Assembly (NCBI GenBank): GCA_028819675.1 | Contig: JAPPKT010000377.1 | Coordinates: forward strand, 1 to 5,628 | Direction: 5' to 3' | Source of the DNA: Caldilineaceae bacterium | GTDB taxonomy: Bacteria; Chloroflexota; Anaerolineae; Caldilineales; Caldilineaceae | Length of the DNA: 5,628 nt | Shown here: one piece after another, positions 1 to 5,628 of the stretch | How the letters are laid out: each line of letters starts with the position of its first letter | How positions within the stretch are numbered: the first letter of the stretch is position 1 | Program-made: the position numbers and the translations under genes | Notes under the pieces: model-generated | What the model saw: the letters and a program-made list of their open reading frames with translations, nothing else | Database searches by the model: none | What the model was told of the DNA's origin: nothing

Positions 1-53
1 TGGGGGTTTTTTTTTTGTTGGGGGGGGGGGGGGGGGGGGGCCCCCCCCCCCCC
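1..53. other. Homopolymer block, likely sequencing or assembly artefact
   Basis: The first 53 bases are almost entirely homopolymer: ten T at 7-16, twenty-one G at 20-40, then directly thirteen C at 41-53, giving a perfect G13/C13 palindrome. Nothing else in this balanced, GC-rich window looks like it. Poly-G is the known output of two-colour Illumina chemistry when signal is lost, and a G-run joined to a C-run is what an assembler makes when it extends such reads on both strands. I infer that this is contig-end noise rather than biology. A natural G/C tract is possible but unlikely. Confidence 0.8.
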
Positions 54-207
54 AACATGGGTGGCCCTATTCGCCCCGACCGCCCAGAACTGCAGTAACT
101 GCAGCAGTTAGTAGTCAGAGGGGGACTTTTCTTGCCTCAGGGTTGATTGGGGACTGGGGACGGTTCTTTTGATTCCCGAGAGATAAGAAGGTACACCTAC
201 GTATAGG
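54..207. other. Non-coding left flank with short G-rich repeats
   Basis: No credible gene is visible here; the minus-strand open frame at 108-299 matches no family and overlaps the aminopeptidase start region. Two small structures can be seen. AACTGCAG occurs twice, one base apart, at 88-95 and 97-104, and AACTGC (88-93) is also inverted as GCAGTT (104-109). GGGGAC occurs three times, at 121-126, 149-154 and 156-161, the last two in a 7-base tandem. I see no convincing sigma-70 promoter for the downstream operon, so its promoter may lie in the poorly assembled left end. Confidence 0.5.
121..177. repeat. GGGGAC repeats, possible REP-like remnant
   Basis: Three copies of GGGGAC lie within 41 bases (121-126, 149-154, 156-161). 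The first and third are each followed by a T-rich segment containing TTCTT. GGGA at 157-160 can pair with TCCC at 174-177 to form a short hairpin. The string around GGGGACGGTTCTTTT resembles, from memory, intergenic repeats seen near REP-associated tyrosine transposases in several bacterial phyla. No transposase is present, and one short stretch cannot prove a dispersed repeat. Confidence 0.3.
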
Positions 208-273
208 ATGCACACGCCGCCAATATCGTTTTCGAACAGGGCACATTTAGCATGCACAGGGTTGAGACTTCCA

Positions 274-1572
274 ATGCCTTTTTCTGACAGGGACCTCAAA
301 CAGTACGCTCAACTTCTCATCCGGCTTGGGGTGAATCTGCAGCCCGGCCAATCTCTTGACATCCGCACAGAGCCAGTTCACCGAGAGTTCGCCCTAACGC
401 TGGCTGCCGCCGCCTATGATGCGGGTGCGAGGTATGTGGCGATTGAGTACAGCGACATGCGGCTACAGAGCATTCGTGTCCGCAGGAACAGCGCCGAAGA
501 GCTTGAGCATCTCCCGGCCTACGTGGAAGCCATCGCTCTCGAACGAAAGGACGACAGGTGGGCCGCCATCAGCCTGGTTGGCGAAGAAGATCCCGGGCTG
601 CCCGCGCAACTGGACCCCAATAAGCTGCGTATCCTGCAGACGGCCGAGTATCGGGCCACGATGCCCTGGCGCGCTTCGATGATGGAGATGAAACAGCAGT
701 GGAATGTGGCAGCGATGCCCACACCGGCATGGGCGCAGAAGGTCTTTCCGGAGCTACCGGAGGAAGAAGCGCTGCCCCGCTTCTGGGAGGAGATCCGCCG
801 TGTTATTCGCCTGGACGCCGACGATCCGCTTGCGGCGTGGCAGTTGCATCTGGACAATCTGGCTGCGGCCCGTTCGACGCTGCAGGCCAAGCAGGTGCGC
901 GCGCTTCATTTTTTCGACCCTGAGCCGGGACCGGACGGCAAGCCCTCAACTGACCTGACTATCGGACTGACCGACCGGCCGCATTGGGCCGGCGGCAACA
1001 GTGGACTGGGCACAGAGGCGGATGAGGAGAGGGGGGCCTCCGCCGCGCCCGTATTTCTCCCCAACATACCAACTGAGGAGCTGTTCACCACACCGCACCG
1101 GCTGCGGGTAAACGGCTGGACGCGTACCTCGCGGCCCAGCTTCCCCTTCCGCCGCGAAGTGGCCGATGTCTGGTTCCGTTTCGAAGACGGCCAGGTCGTC
1201 GAGTTTTCAGCGGGGGAAGACCAGGAGACCTACGAACAGTTTTTCGCCGTGGAGGGAACCCGCTATCTGGGCGAGGTCGCCCTTGTTGACGTGTCCTCGC
1301 CCATCTTCCGGAGCGGACTCATCTATTACAATACGCTTTTCGACGAGAACGCCGCCTGCCACGTTGCCTTTGGAAAGGCATATCCCATCGGGCTAGAGGG
1401 CGGCGGCGACCTATCTGAGGATGAACTTGTGGAGGCCGGGGTAAACAATTCCGATCTCCACCTGGACGTGATGATCGGGACGGCGACGCTCGATGTCACG
1501 GGCCACCTGAGCGACGGCACCGAACTTGAAATCATGCGTGAGGGCCGCTACACGCCCGCCGTTCTGGGATGA
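274..1572 (+). CDS. Aminopeptidase, M29 family (AmpS/AmpT/PepS type)
   Basis: A cytoplasmic dinuclear-metal exopeptidase that removes N-terminal amino acids from peptides. The product is 432 aa from the ATG at 274, slightly above the usual 410 or so. All expected metal-site residues are visible: E268 in NIPTEE, E334 in YLGEVAL, H363 in AACHVAFG, Y370 in AYP, and H396 and D398 in SDLHLDVMIG. From my memory of the AmpS ligands, the spacings between these residues (66, 29, 7 and 26) match that enzyme with a constant offset. No signal peptide is present. The ATG at 208 in the same frame would add 22 residues. I prefer 274 because the family typically begins just before the conserved YAxLLIxxGVNLQPGQ segment, although its Shine-Dalgarno is weak. 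An acidic, Gly/Ala-rich loop (residues 242-258) before NIPTEE looks longer than usual. The gene overlaps the downstream methyltransferase by 4 bases. Natural substrates are unknown; the family is broad. Confidence 0.93.
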   Translation: MPFSDRDLKQYAQLLIRLGVNLQPGQSLDIRTEPVHREFALTLAAAAYDAGARYVAIEYSDMRLQSIRVRRNSAEELEHLPAYVEAIALERKDDRWAAISLVGEEDPGLPAQLDPNKLRILQTAEYRATMPWRASMMEMKQQWNVAAMPTPAWAQKVFPELPEEEALPRFWEEIRRVIRLDADDPLAAWQLHLDNLAAARSTLQAKQVRALHFFDPEPGPDGKPSTDLTIGLTDRPHWAGGNSGLGTEADEERGASAAPVFLPNIPTEELFTTPHRLRVNGWTRTSRPSFPFRREVADVWFRFEDGQVVEFSAGEDQETYEQFFAVEGTRYLGEVALVDVSSPIFRSGLIYYNTLFDENAACHVAFGKAYPIGLEGGGDLSEDELVEAGVNNSDLHLDVMIGTATLDVTGHLSDGTELEIMREGRYTPAVLG

Positions 1573-2549
1573 AATCAAGCGACCCCCTCGAACCGTTTCT
1601 GGCCGACCAGGGCGTCGTCATCCTCGATGGCGCCCTTGCGACTGAACTGGAGCGGAGAGGCTCCGATCTGAGCGACGAGCTGTGGTCGGCACGGCTTCTG
1701 ATCGAAGATCCAGCATCGATCCGGCAGCTCCATCTTGACTACTACGAGGCCGGCGCGGACGTCGCCATCAGTGCAAGCTATCAGGCCAGCTTCGAGGGAT
1801 TGGCGCGCCGCGGGCTGAGCCGTGACGAGAGCGCCGCTTTGCTGCAGAGCAGCGTGCGCATCGCGCAGCAGGCGCGTGACTGTTTTTGGGAGGAACTGCA
1901 CGACACCGTCGAGGATCCAAGCCGAAAGCGCCCTCTGGTCGCCGCCTCGGTGGGCAGTTACGGAGCCTATCTGGCCGACGGGTCCGAGTATCGCGGCGAT
2001 TTCAACATCGCCAGCCAGGAGTTGAGAGAGTGGCACCGTCCGCGACTGGAAGCACTGCTGGCAGCTGAACCGGACCTGCTGGCATGCGAAACTATCCCGT
2101 GCTTGCAGGAAGGTGAAGTCCTTGTTGAGCTGCTGGACGAATACCGGCATACGCCTGCCTGGCTAAGCTTCAGTTGCCGCGACGGAGAGGAGGTTTCCAG
2201 CGGCGAAAGTTTCGTCACCTGTGCTGAACTGGCCGAAGGTACGTCCACCATCGTCGCCTTCGGTCTGAACTGCACAGCGCCCGGTTTCGCCGAGCCGCTG
2301 CTGCGGAAGGCCCTTGAGAATACAGCCAAACCACTTGTCTGCTATCCCAACAGCGGTGAGCTGTGGGACGTTCCAGCCCGAACATGGATACCAGGCAGCG
2401 ACCGGGGTCAGTTTGCAGAGCAGGCTGCATCCTGGCTGGCCGCCGGCGCGCGTCTCATCGGCGGTTGTTGCCGCACTTCGCCGGAAGACATCCGGGCCCT
2501 GCGCGCTCTTCTGGCCCCGCCGGTTGATAGGAAGAATCTTGAGCGCTAG
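1569..2549 (+). CDS. mmuM: Homocysteine S-methyltransferase (MmuM-like)
   Basis: A zinc-dependent TIM-barrel enzyme that transfers a methyl group to homocysteine to make methionine, typically from S-methylmethionine (or S-adenosylmethionine). The product is 326 aa, close to the 310 of E. coli MmuM. Visible signatures are an N-terminal LDGALATEL (D20), SASYQAS, a CETIPC segment with E174, FSCRDGE, YPNSGE, and the three zinc cysteines C235 (in GLNCTAP) and C300-C301 (in GGCCRTSP). It is a stand-alone homocysteine-binding domain, without the folate or cobalamin modules of MetH. The ATG sits in an ATGA overlap with the aminopeptidase stop, and only a weak Shine-Dalgarno precedes it, so translation is probably coupled to the upstream gene. 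No S-methylmethionine permease (MmuP) is visible nearby, so the methyl donor is open. Family certainty is high, donor certainty lower. Confidence 0.93.
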   Translation: MKSSDPLEPFLADQGVVILDGALATELERRGSDLSDELWSARLLIEDPASIRQLHLDYYEAGADVAISASYQASFEGLARRGLSRDESAALLQSSVRIAQQARDCFWEELHDTVEDPSRKRPLVAASVGSYGAYLADGSEYRGDFNIASQELREWHRPRLEALLAAEPDLLACETIPCLQEGEVLVELLDEYRHTPAWLSFSCRDGEEVSSGESFVTCAELAEGTSTIVAFGLNCTAPGFAEPLLRKALENTAKPLVCYPNSGELWDVPARTWIPGSDRGQFAEQAASWLAAGARLIGGCCRTSPEDIRALRALLAPPVDRKNLER

Positions 2550-2597
2550 TCACGGACGCGAAAGGAGCCCAGCCACATTGGGGCCAGGCTCCCGTGA
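2550..2597. terminator. Imperfect hairpin between convergent genes
   Basis: Immediately after the mmuM stop, TCACGG (2550-2555) plus GAGCC (2565-2569) can pair with GGCTCCCGTGA (2587-2597), leaving a 9-base bulge on the left arm and a 17-base loop. It lies in the 75-base gap between the convergent mmuM and cytochrome genes, where a bidirectional terminator is expected. Neither side has a T-tract, so intrinsic termination is uncertain. It may instead protect the 3' ends of transcripts. Confidence 0.4.
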
Positions 2598-2624
2598 TTG
2601 AGATAGTTTGCAGACGATCTGAGC

Positions 2625-3164
2625 CTATTCGGCCCGCTGAGTAAGCAGATAGGTCAGAAGATCCGCCATGTCCTGATTACTCAGATCCTCAGCGTAAGTC
2701 AATGGCATTACGTCAGAAGTATAGCCGTCGACGATGTGTTCATTCGGATTTGTAATACTGTTGTAAAGGTACAGCGCCGGCCCGGCAAGCGCCAGTTGTT
2801 CCGCGCGACCAACTGCGGTATCGGCAATCTCAAACCATGTCGGCGCCACGTCTACAAGGCTGTTGTCGGTTAGGTGACAACCAATACAGTTGTGGGGCAC
2901 AGTCAGATCGAGGCCTCTGTCAGCATCGCCGGGGATCAAGGCGACGACCTCCTGCGGCAAACCGGCCAGAACCTGCTCGTCGCTGAGACCGGCTATACGC
3001 GGCCGCGGCGTCGGCGTGGGCGGCACAAATGTCTCTCCTTCCGCCAGTACCACCATATTGGGCGAAATCAACTGTAAGCGAGGATTCGGCGCACACGCGC
3101 TCACCACGACAAGAGCCAAAATAAAGATGACAATTGCAAGCAGGTAAGACTTACGACGTACCAT
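2625..3164 (-). CDS. Monohaem cytochrome c lipoprotein
   Basis: A small exported electron carrier of 179 aa. Residues 1-24 form a lipoprotein signal: basic MVRRK, a hydrophobic core, and a lipobox V-S-A-C with C24 as the lipidated residue. A Pro/Thr linker (residues 48-55) tethers the haem domain to the membrane. C93-I-G-C96-H97 is the c-type haem attachment site, and M153 in DVMP is the likely distal ligand, within the class I pattern SI-x2-P-x3-I-x2-GY-x4-MP. The end, DMADLLTYLL, is the usual C-terminal helix. The start is supported by GGAGA at 3171-3175, six bases before the ATG. It is probably transcribed alone. Its partner is not visible; oxidases or alternative complex III accept such cytochromes in related bacteria, but nothing here identifies which. 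The fold and haem are secure, the pathway is unknown. Confidence 0.92.
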   Translation of the reverse strand: MVRRKSYLLAIVIFILALVVVSACAPNPRLQLISPNMVVLAEGETFVPPTPTPRPRIAGLSDEQVLAGLPQEVVALIPGDADRGLDLTVPHNCIGCHLTDNSLVDVAPTWFEIADTAVGRAEQLALAGPALYLYNSITNPNEHIVDGYTSDVMPLTYAEDLSNQDMADLLTYLLTQRAE

Positions 3165-3170
3165 TCACTA

Positions 3171-3175
3171 TCTCC
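3171..3175 (-). promoter_or_regulatory. Shine-Dalgarno of the cytochrome c gene
   Basis: Reading the minus strand, GGAGA lies six bases before the ATG at 3164. This is a strong site with ideal spacing, and it fixes the start that gives a complete lipoprotein signal peptide. Confidence 0.7.
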
Positions 3176-3188
3176 ATCAAGAGCTGAA

Positions 3189-3211
3189 GCAGTTCATTCG
3201 CTACTGCGAAT
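3189..3211 (-). promoter_or_regulatory. Hairpin(s) in the cytochrome c 5' UTR
   Basis: ATTCGC (3196-3201) and GCGAAT (3206-3211) form a perfect 6-bp inverted repeat with a 4-base loop. An alternative pairing, GCAGT (3189-3193) with ACTGC (3203-3207), shares bases with it, so the two cannot form together. The element lies between the candidate -10 box (3237-3242) and the Shine-Dalgarno (3171-3175), inside the predicted leader of the cytochrome mRNA. It could be a dyad operator or an RNA structure. The inverted repeat is a direct observation; the role is inferred. Confidence 0.4.
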
Positions 3212-3236
3212 AGGTATGTCACGAATTCCAGCCGCT

Positions 3237-3242
3237 ATTATA
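3237..3242 (-). promoter_or_regulatory. Candidate -10 box (TATAAT) for cytochrome c
   Basis: On the minus strand an exact TATAAT lies 73-78 bases upstream of the cytochrome ATG, within an AT-rich patch unusual for this GC-rich window. No good -35 hexamer sits 16-18 bases further upstream (the sequence there is about CGGTAA), so it would be an activator-dependent or weak promoter. The surrounding TTATATAA is palindromic and could serve the opposite direction too. Confidence 0.4.
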
Positions 3243-3394
3243 TAACATGGCACCGCTCTTTACCGCATTTTGATTCCGCTTGAAACAGATTTCACGATTG
3301 GAGCAGGAGGTAGAAAAAAGGACATCGCCCTTTTCAGCACAGATCCGTGCGCAGTAGAACCGGGCAACATTTGCAAGCGAAAGCAGGGTAACCG
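3243..3394. other. Divergent intergenic region upstream of the pterin dehydratase-like gene
   Basis: This is the rest of the 230-base gap between the divergent cytochrome c and pterin dehydratase-like genes. It should hold the promoter for the plus-strand gene, but I found no hexamer pair with good match and spacing. AGGAGGT at 3305-3311 is a perfect anti-Shine-Dalgarno match with no ATG, GTG or TTG at a usable distance. The true Shine-Dalgarno of the downstream gene is AGGG at 3385-3388. Confidence 0.4.
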
Positions 3395-3739
3395 ATGGCA
3401 AAATGGGAAGATGAAGAGGAAGTCCACACGTGGCTTGAGGAAAACCTGCCCACTTGGGCAGTGCGCGAAGGCCAGTTGTACAGACGGTTCGATACGGCCA
3501 ACTGGCGCGTGACGCTGATGACGGCAAACGCTGTCGGATTTCTGTCCGAAGCCGCCTACCACCATCCAAAGATAGTCCTCAACTATCGCTCGGTTGAGGT
3601 CTTCCTGACCACGCAAGACGCAGGAGGTCTGACGCAGCAGGACTTCGACCTGGCCCAGAAGATAGAGGAAACGGTTCGCTGGCCGCGAAAGGATGGGGAC
3701 GCGCCCCGCACGCGGCCCAAAGAGTGGCTGCGCAGTTAA
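3395..3739 (+). CDS. Pterin-4a-carbinolamine dehydratase-like protein (PCD/PhhB family)
   Basis: A 114-aa single-domain protein of the PCD fold. Canonical members dehydrate 4a-hydroxytetrahydrobiopterin to recycle the cofactor of aromatic amino acid hydroxylases; others serve molybdopterin enzymes or act as protein partners (DCoH, acRAF). Visible signatures are the E52-x3-H56-H57-P58 active-site segment, Y64, and GGLT followed by D83. The third active-site position, normally His (THD) and nine residues after the aromatic, is Gln here: Y64-x9-Q74 within TTQD. That breaks the published PCD motif, which requires His or Trp there, so activity may be reduced or absent. The C-terminal tail (97-114) is charged and Pro/Arg-rich. 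The start is supported by AGGG six bases upstream. The gene appears monocistronic, with its own terminator. No phenylalanine hydroxylase or carboxysome gene is in view. Family call strong, enzymatic role uncertain. Confidence 0.85.
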   Translation: MAKWEDEEEVHTWLEENLPTWAVREGQLYRRFDTANWRVTLMTANAVGFLSEAAYHHPKIVLNYRSVEVFLTTQDAGGLTQQDFDLAQKIEETVRWPRKDGDAPRTRPKEWLRS

Positions 3740-3756
3740 TCTGCGGAGCATTCCTT

Positions 3757-3785
3757 CAGATTCCGGGACTGGGAATCTGGCTTTT
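3757..3785 (+). terminator. Intrinsic terminator after the pterin dehydratase-like gene
   Basis: CAGATTCC (3757-3764) and GGAATCTG (3772-3779) form a perfect 8-bp stem with a 7-base loop, followed by GC and then TTTT. It starts 17 bases after the stop codon, where a Rho-independent terminator is expected. The stem is also symmetric for rlmB transcripts coming from the other side, but no T-tract follows in that direction. A second small dyad, TTCTG (3784-3788) with CAGAA (3796-3800), overlaps its T-run and could add to 3'-end structure on either strand. Confidence 0.7.
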
Positions 3786-3835
3786 CTGCTGTGAACAGAA
3801 GAAAGTCGCTACGCCCACCAGGAGATGCCTCTACC

Positions 3836-4606
3836 TCAGACTTTTGCAGCATTTTCCACAGGGGCCCGCGCCTGGAAAGCATGAAAAAGCACGATGCTGC
3901 CGGCGATGGCTGCGTTCAGGCTGTCTACCGAACCCGCCATGGGGATTGTAACGCAGAAATCGCACTTTTCCCGCGCCAGCCGGCTGAGCCCCTTGCCTTC
4001 GTTGCCGACGACGACAGCCAACGGACCGCTCAGGTCGGCATCGGTGAGCGAGATCGCTTCAGGTCCGAGATCCAGGCCGACTGTCCAGATATTCGATTTC
4101 TTGAGGAGGTCGATGGTCCGGTTGACGTTACCCACGAGCGCAACAGGAATGTGTTCCACGGCCCCGGAGGAGGCGTTGCTGACCGCGGGCGTGATGCCTG
4201 CGGCGCGGCGTTCGGGGAGAATGACGCCCTCGACGCCGAACGCCTCACCGCTGCGAAAGAGGGTGCCAAGATTTCGCGGGTCCTCAAGATGGTCCAGGAC
4301 AAGAAGCAGGGGGTCCGGTTTGCGGACCGCGAGGTCAAGAATGTCGTCCAGCTCAACGTAGGGGTACGGGCCCGTTTCCAGGGCAACGCCCTGTGGATTC
4401 AACTGCGCACGTCGAATGCGATCAAAGATACCGCCCTCCACATGCCTGGTAGGGATTTTGGTTTTGTGGGCCAGTTGTACGATCTCTTCGAGGCTGCCTT
4501 TAGGCGGTGTGCGGCCGTCGCCTTCCAGCCACAGCCGGTAGTAGTGTCGCCGTCCTGCACGCAGAGACTCCAGGACGGCGTGCCGTCCAACGAGCAGTTC
4601 GCTCAC
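3836..4606 (-). CDS. rlmB: 23S rRNA (guanosine-2'-O-)-methyltransferase RlmB (TrmH/SPOUT family)
   Basis: An S-adenosylmethionine-dependent ribose methylase, expected to modify G2251 (E. coli numbering) in the 23S rRNA P-loop during large-subunit assembly. The length of 256 aa is typical. The N-terminus (about 1-76) opens with [12 protein letters not shown], the L30e-like RNA-binding domain. The C-terminal knotted SPOUT domain carries motif 1 (D109-P-x-N112-x-G-x3-R118-S), motif 2 (VGNEGKGL, 200-207) and motif 3 (I221-P-M...S229-L-N231). The start codon is GTG at 4606-4604, overlapping the cysS stop in GTGA, with GAGG at 4614-4617 seven bases upstream. It is thus the second gene of a cysS-rlmB operon, an arrangement also known in Firmicutes and others. 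A related TrmH-family target (for example a tRNA) cannot be excluded, but the N-terminal domain and cysS linkage favour RlmB. Confidence 0.92.
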   Translation of the reverse strand: MSELLVGRHAVLESLRAGRRHYYRLWLEGDGRTPPKGSLEEIVQLAHKTKIPTRHVEGGIFDRIRRAQLNPQGVALETGPYPYVELDDILDLAVRKPDPLLLVLDHLEDPRNLGTLFRSGEAFGVEGVILPERRAAGITPAVSNASSGAVEHIPVALVGNVNRTIDLLKKSNIWTVGLDLGPEAISLTDADLSGPLAVVVGNEGKGLSRLAREKCDFCVTIPMAGSVDSLNAAIAGSIVLFHAFQARAPVENAAKV

Positions 4607-5628
4607 CTGGCGTCCTCGATGCGCCAGGTTGTACCGTCGGGTGTGTCCTCCAACTGGACCGAGTGGGCTGCGAGCCCTTCACGAACCATGTCGGCCACCG
4701 TCCACTGCTTCTGCTCTCGCAGTGTCGTGCGCACAGAGACCAGCAGGTCGATAAACGGCTTGGCGGCGAGCACCTCGCCGTCGCTGACTTCGGATTCGGC
4801 AAGCGACAGGCCCAGGACGGCGGCCAGTTCACGCAAGGTATCCTGGGCCGCCTGGAAGAACGGGCCGGAGACACCCGCGGCCCGGGCCGAATTGATGGCT
4901 CTTACAAGCTCAAAAAGGTGCGACAGAGCCGCGCTTGTATTGAAGTCATCGTCCATCGCCTGGCAGAAGCCGCTGCGCGCAGACTCTGTGGTCTCGCGCA
5001 GATTGTTGACCTCATCGCCCACGGCAACGGTCCCCGTCGCCGGCCGCAGCCCTCCTCGCAGACGAGCCGTGCTTCTCACAGCCGCGCCGATGGAATCGTC
5101 CGAATAGGAGACCGGCTTGCGATAGTGGCCCGAGAAGATCAACATGCGGAGGGCATCGGCTGAGTACTGGTTCAGAAAGTTGTCGATGGTGACGAGGTTT
5201 CCGATCGACTTGCTCATCTTTTCGCCAGACAGCTGGAGCATCCCGTTGTGGACCCAATAGCGGGCAAACGTCTTGCCGGTGAGACTCTCGCTCTGTGCGA
5301 TTTCATTTTCGTGATGTGGGAAAATCAGGTCGTTGCCGCCACCGTGAATGTCAATTTTCTCGCCGAGGTGGTGCAGGCACATGACGGAACACTCAATATG
5401 CCATCCTGGGCGGCCGGGGCCCCACGGACTATCCCACGAAGGCTCGCCCTCCTTGGCCCCCTTCCATAGGGCGAAATCAGCTTCATTCTCTTTGCCTTCT
5501 TCGCCGGCGACACGCGTGCCGGTTACGGCATCCTCCTGGCGTCGCCGGCTGAGTTTCCCGTAATCGTCATCCCTGTCGACCCGAAAGTAAACGCTTCCAT
5601 CGACTGCGTAAGCGTAGTCGGCCTCGCC
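4603..5628 (-). CDS. cysS: Cysteinyl-tRNA synthetase, C-terminal 341 residues (N-terminus off window)
   Basis: A class I aminoacyl-tRNA synthetase that charges tRNA-Cys with cysteine. The frame is open from the right edge (codon at 5628-5626) to the TGA at 4605-4603, so the start lies outside the window. By alignment to E. coli numbering about 129 residues are missing, including the first zinc cysteine and the HIGH motif. Present are the [10 protein letters not shown] segment and zinc ligands Cys (5391-5389), His (5316-5314) and Glu (5304-5302), with C-x24-H-x3-E spacing matching E. coli C209/H234/E238. Also visible are [16 protein letters not shown], the KMSKS loop (5220-5206) and the DALR helical domain from [14 protein letters not shown] through [11 protein letters not shown]. 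The internal Met at 5382 is not the start, because coding similarity continues upstream without a break. It heads an operon with rlmB. Nothing looks broken, so edge truncation is the only defect. Confidence 0.95.
   Translation of the reverse strand, partial: GEADYAYAVDGSVYFRVDRDDDYGKLSRRRQEDAVTGTRVAGEEGKENEADFALWKGAKEGEPSWDSPWGPGRPGWHIECSVMCLHHLGEKIDIHGGGNDLIFPHHENEIAQSESLTGKTFARYWVHNGMLQLSGEKMSKSIGNLVTIDNFLNQYSADALRMLIFSGHYRKPVSYSDDSIGAAVRSTARLRGGLRPATGTVAVGDEVNNLRETTESARSGFCQAMDDDFNTSAALSHLFELVRAINSARAAGVSGPFFQAAQDTLRELAAVLGLSLAESEVSDGEVLAAKPFIDLLVSVRTTLREQKQWTVADMVREGLAAHSVQLEDTPDGTTWRIEDAR

Noticed and set aside
169..207. A possible promoter (TTGATT at 169-174 with TATAGG at 202-207)
   Set aside because: The spacing of 27 bases is far outside the 16-18 range, and no better -35 lies at the correct distance.
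208..273. A 22-residue N-terminal extension of the aminopeptidase from the ATG at 208
   Set aside because: The frame is open, and AGAAGG lies about 16 bases upstream, too far for a good Shine-Dalgarno. The extension has no family counterpart, so 274 is preferred, though not certain.
1575..2150. A 191-codon minus-strand open frame inside mmuM
   Set aside because: It is fully antisense to a well-supported methyltransferase gene and shows no family motif of its own.
3270..3512. An 80-codon plus-strand open frame overlapping the pterin dehydratase-like gene
   Set aside because: It lies in another frame, starts at a rare codon (ATT), and has no conserved pattern, while the 3395-3739 frame matches a known family throughout.
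3791..5107. A 438-codon plus-strand open frame lying opposite rlmB and cysS
   Set aside because: It is antisense to two clearly conserved genes, begins at a GTG with no Shine-Dalgarno, and its translation is low-complexity with no recognisable domain. Long antisense frames are common in GC-rich coding DNA.
4603..5382. Treating the Met at 5382 as the start of a short cysS
   Set aside because: The conserved CysRS sequence, including the zinc cysteine at 5391-5389 and the GKLS and PSWDSPWG segments, continues upstream in the same frame to the window edge, so the gene is cut by the edge rather than short.

Overview
The window reads as the end of a GC-rich bacterial chromosomal contig, probably from a metagenome or a short-read assembly. 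It carries six protein genes, one of them cut by the right edge, and no mobile element, RNA gene or CRISPR array that I can see. Taxonomy is inference only. The moderately high GC, a monohaem cytochrome c lipoprotein with a Pro/Thr linker after the lipobox, and the mix of housekeeping families suggest Chloroflexota (Anaerolineae or Caldilineae-like), with low to moderate certainty.

Layout, left to right. Bases 1-53 are a T-run, a 21-base G-run and a 13-base C-run that look like an assembly or sequencing artefact. Bases 54-273 are non-coding or leader sequence with small repeats. A plus-strand pair follows: an M29 family metallo-aminopeptidase (274-1572) and a homocysteine S-methyltransferase (mmuM-like, 1569-2549), which overlap by ATGA and are probably translationally coupled. 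Converging on this pair from the minus strand is a secreted lipoprotein cytochrome c (2625-3164). Its upstream region has a TATAAT box, a small perfect hairpin and a good Shine-Dalgarno. Divergent from the cytochrome is a small pterin-4a-carbinolamine dehydratase-like gene (3395-3739), which ends in a convincing intrinsic terminator. The right third is a minus-strand operon, cysS (cysteinyl-tRNA synthetase, N-terminus off the window) followed by rlmB (23S rRNA 2'-O-methyltransferase), overlapping by GTGA.

Functionally this is mostly ordinary core metabolism: peptide turnover and methionine regeneration in one operon, translation machinery in the other, with an electron carrier and a pterin enzyme homologue between them. 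I did not find a novel multi-gene system. The points most worth a second look are the pterin dehydratase homologue, in which Gln replaces the third active-site His, the hairpins in the cytochrome 5' UTR, and the artefactual left end.
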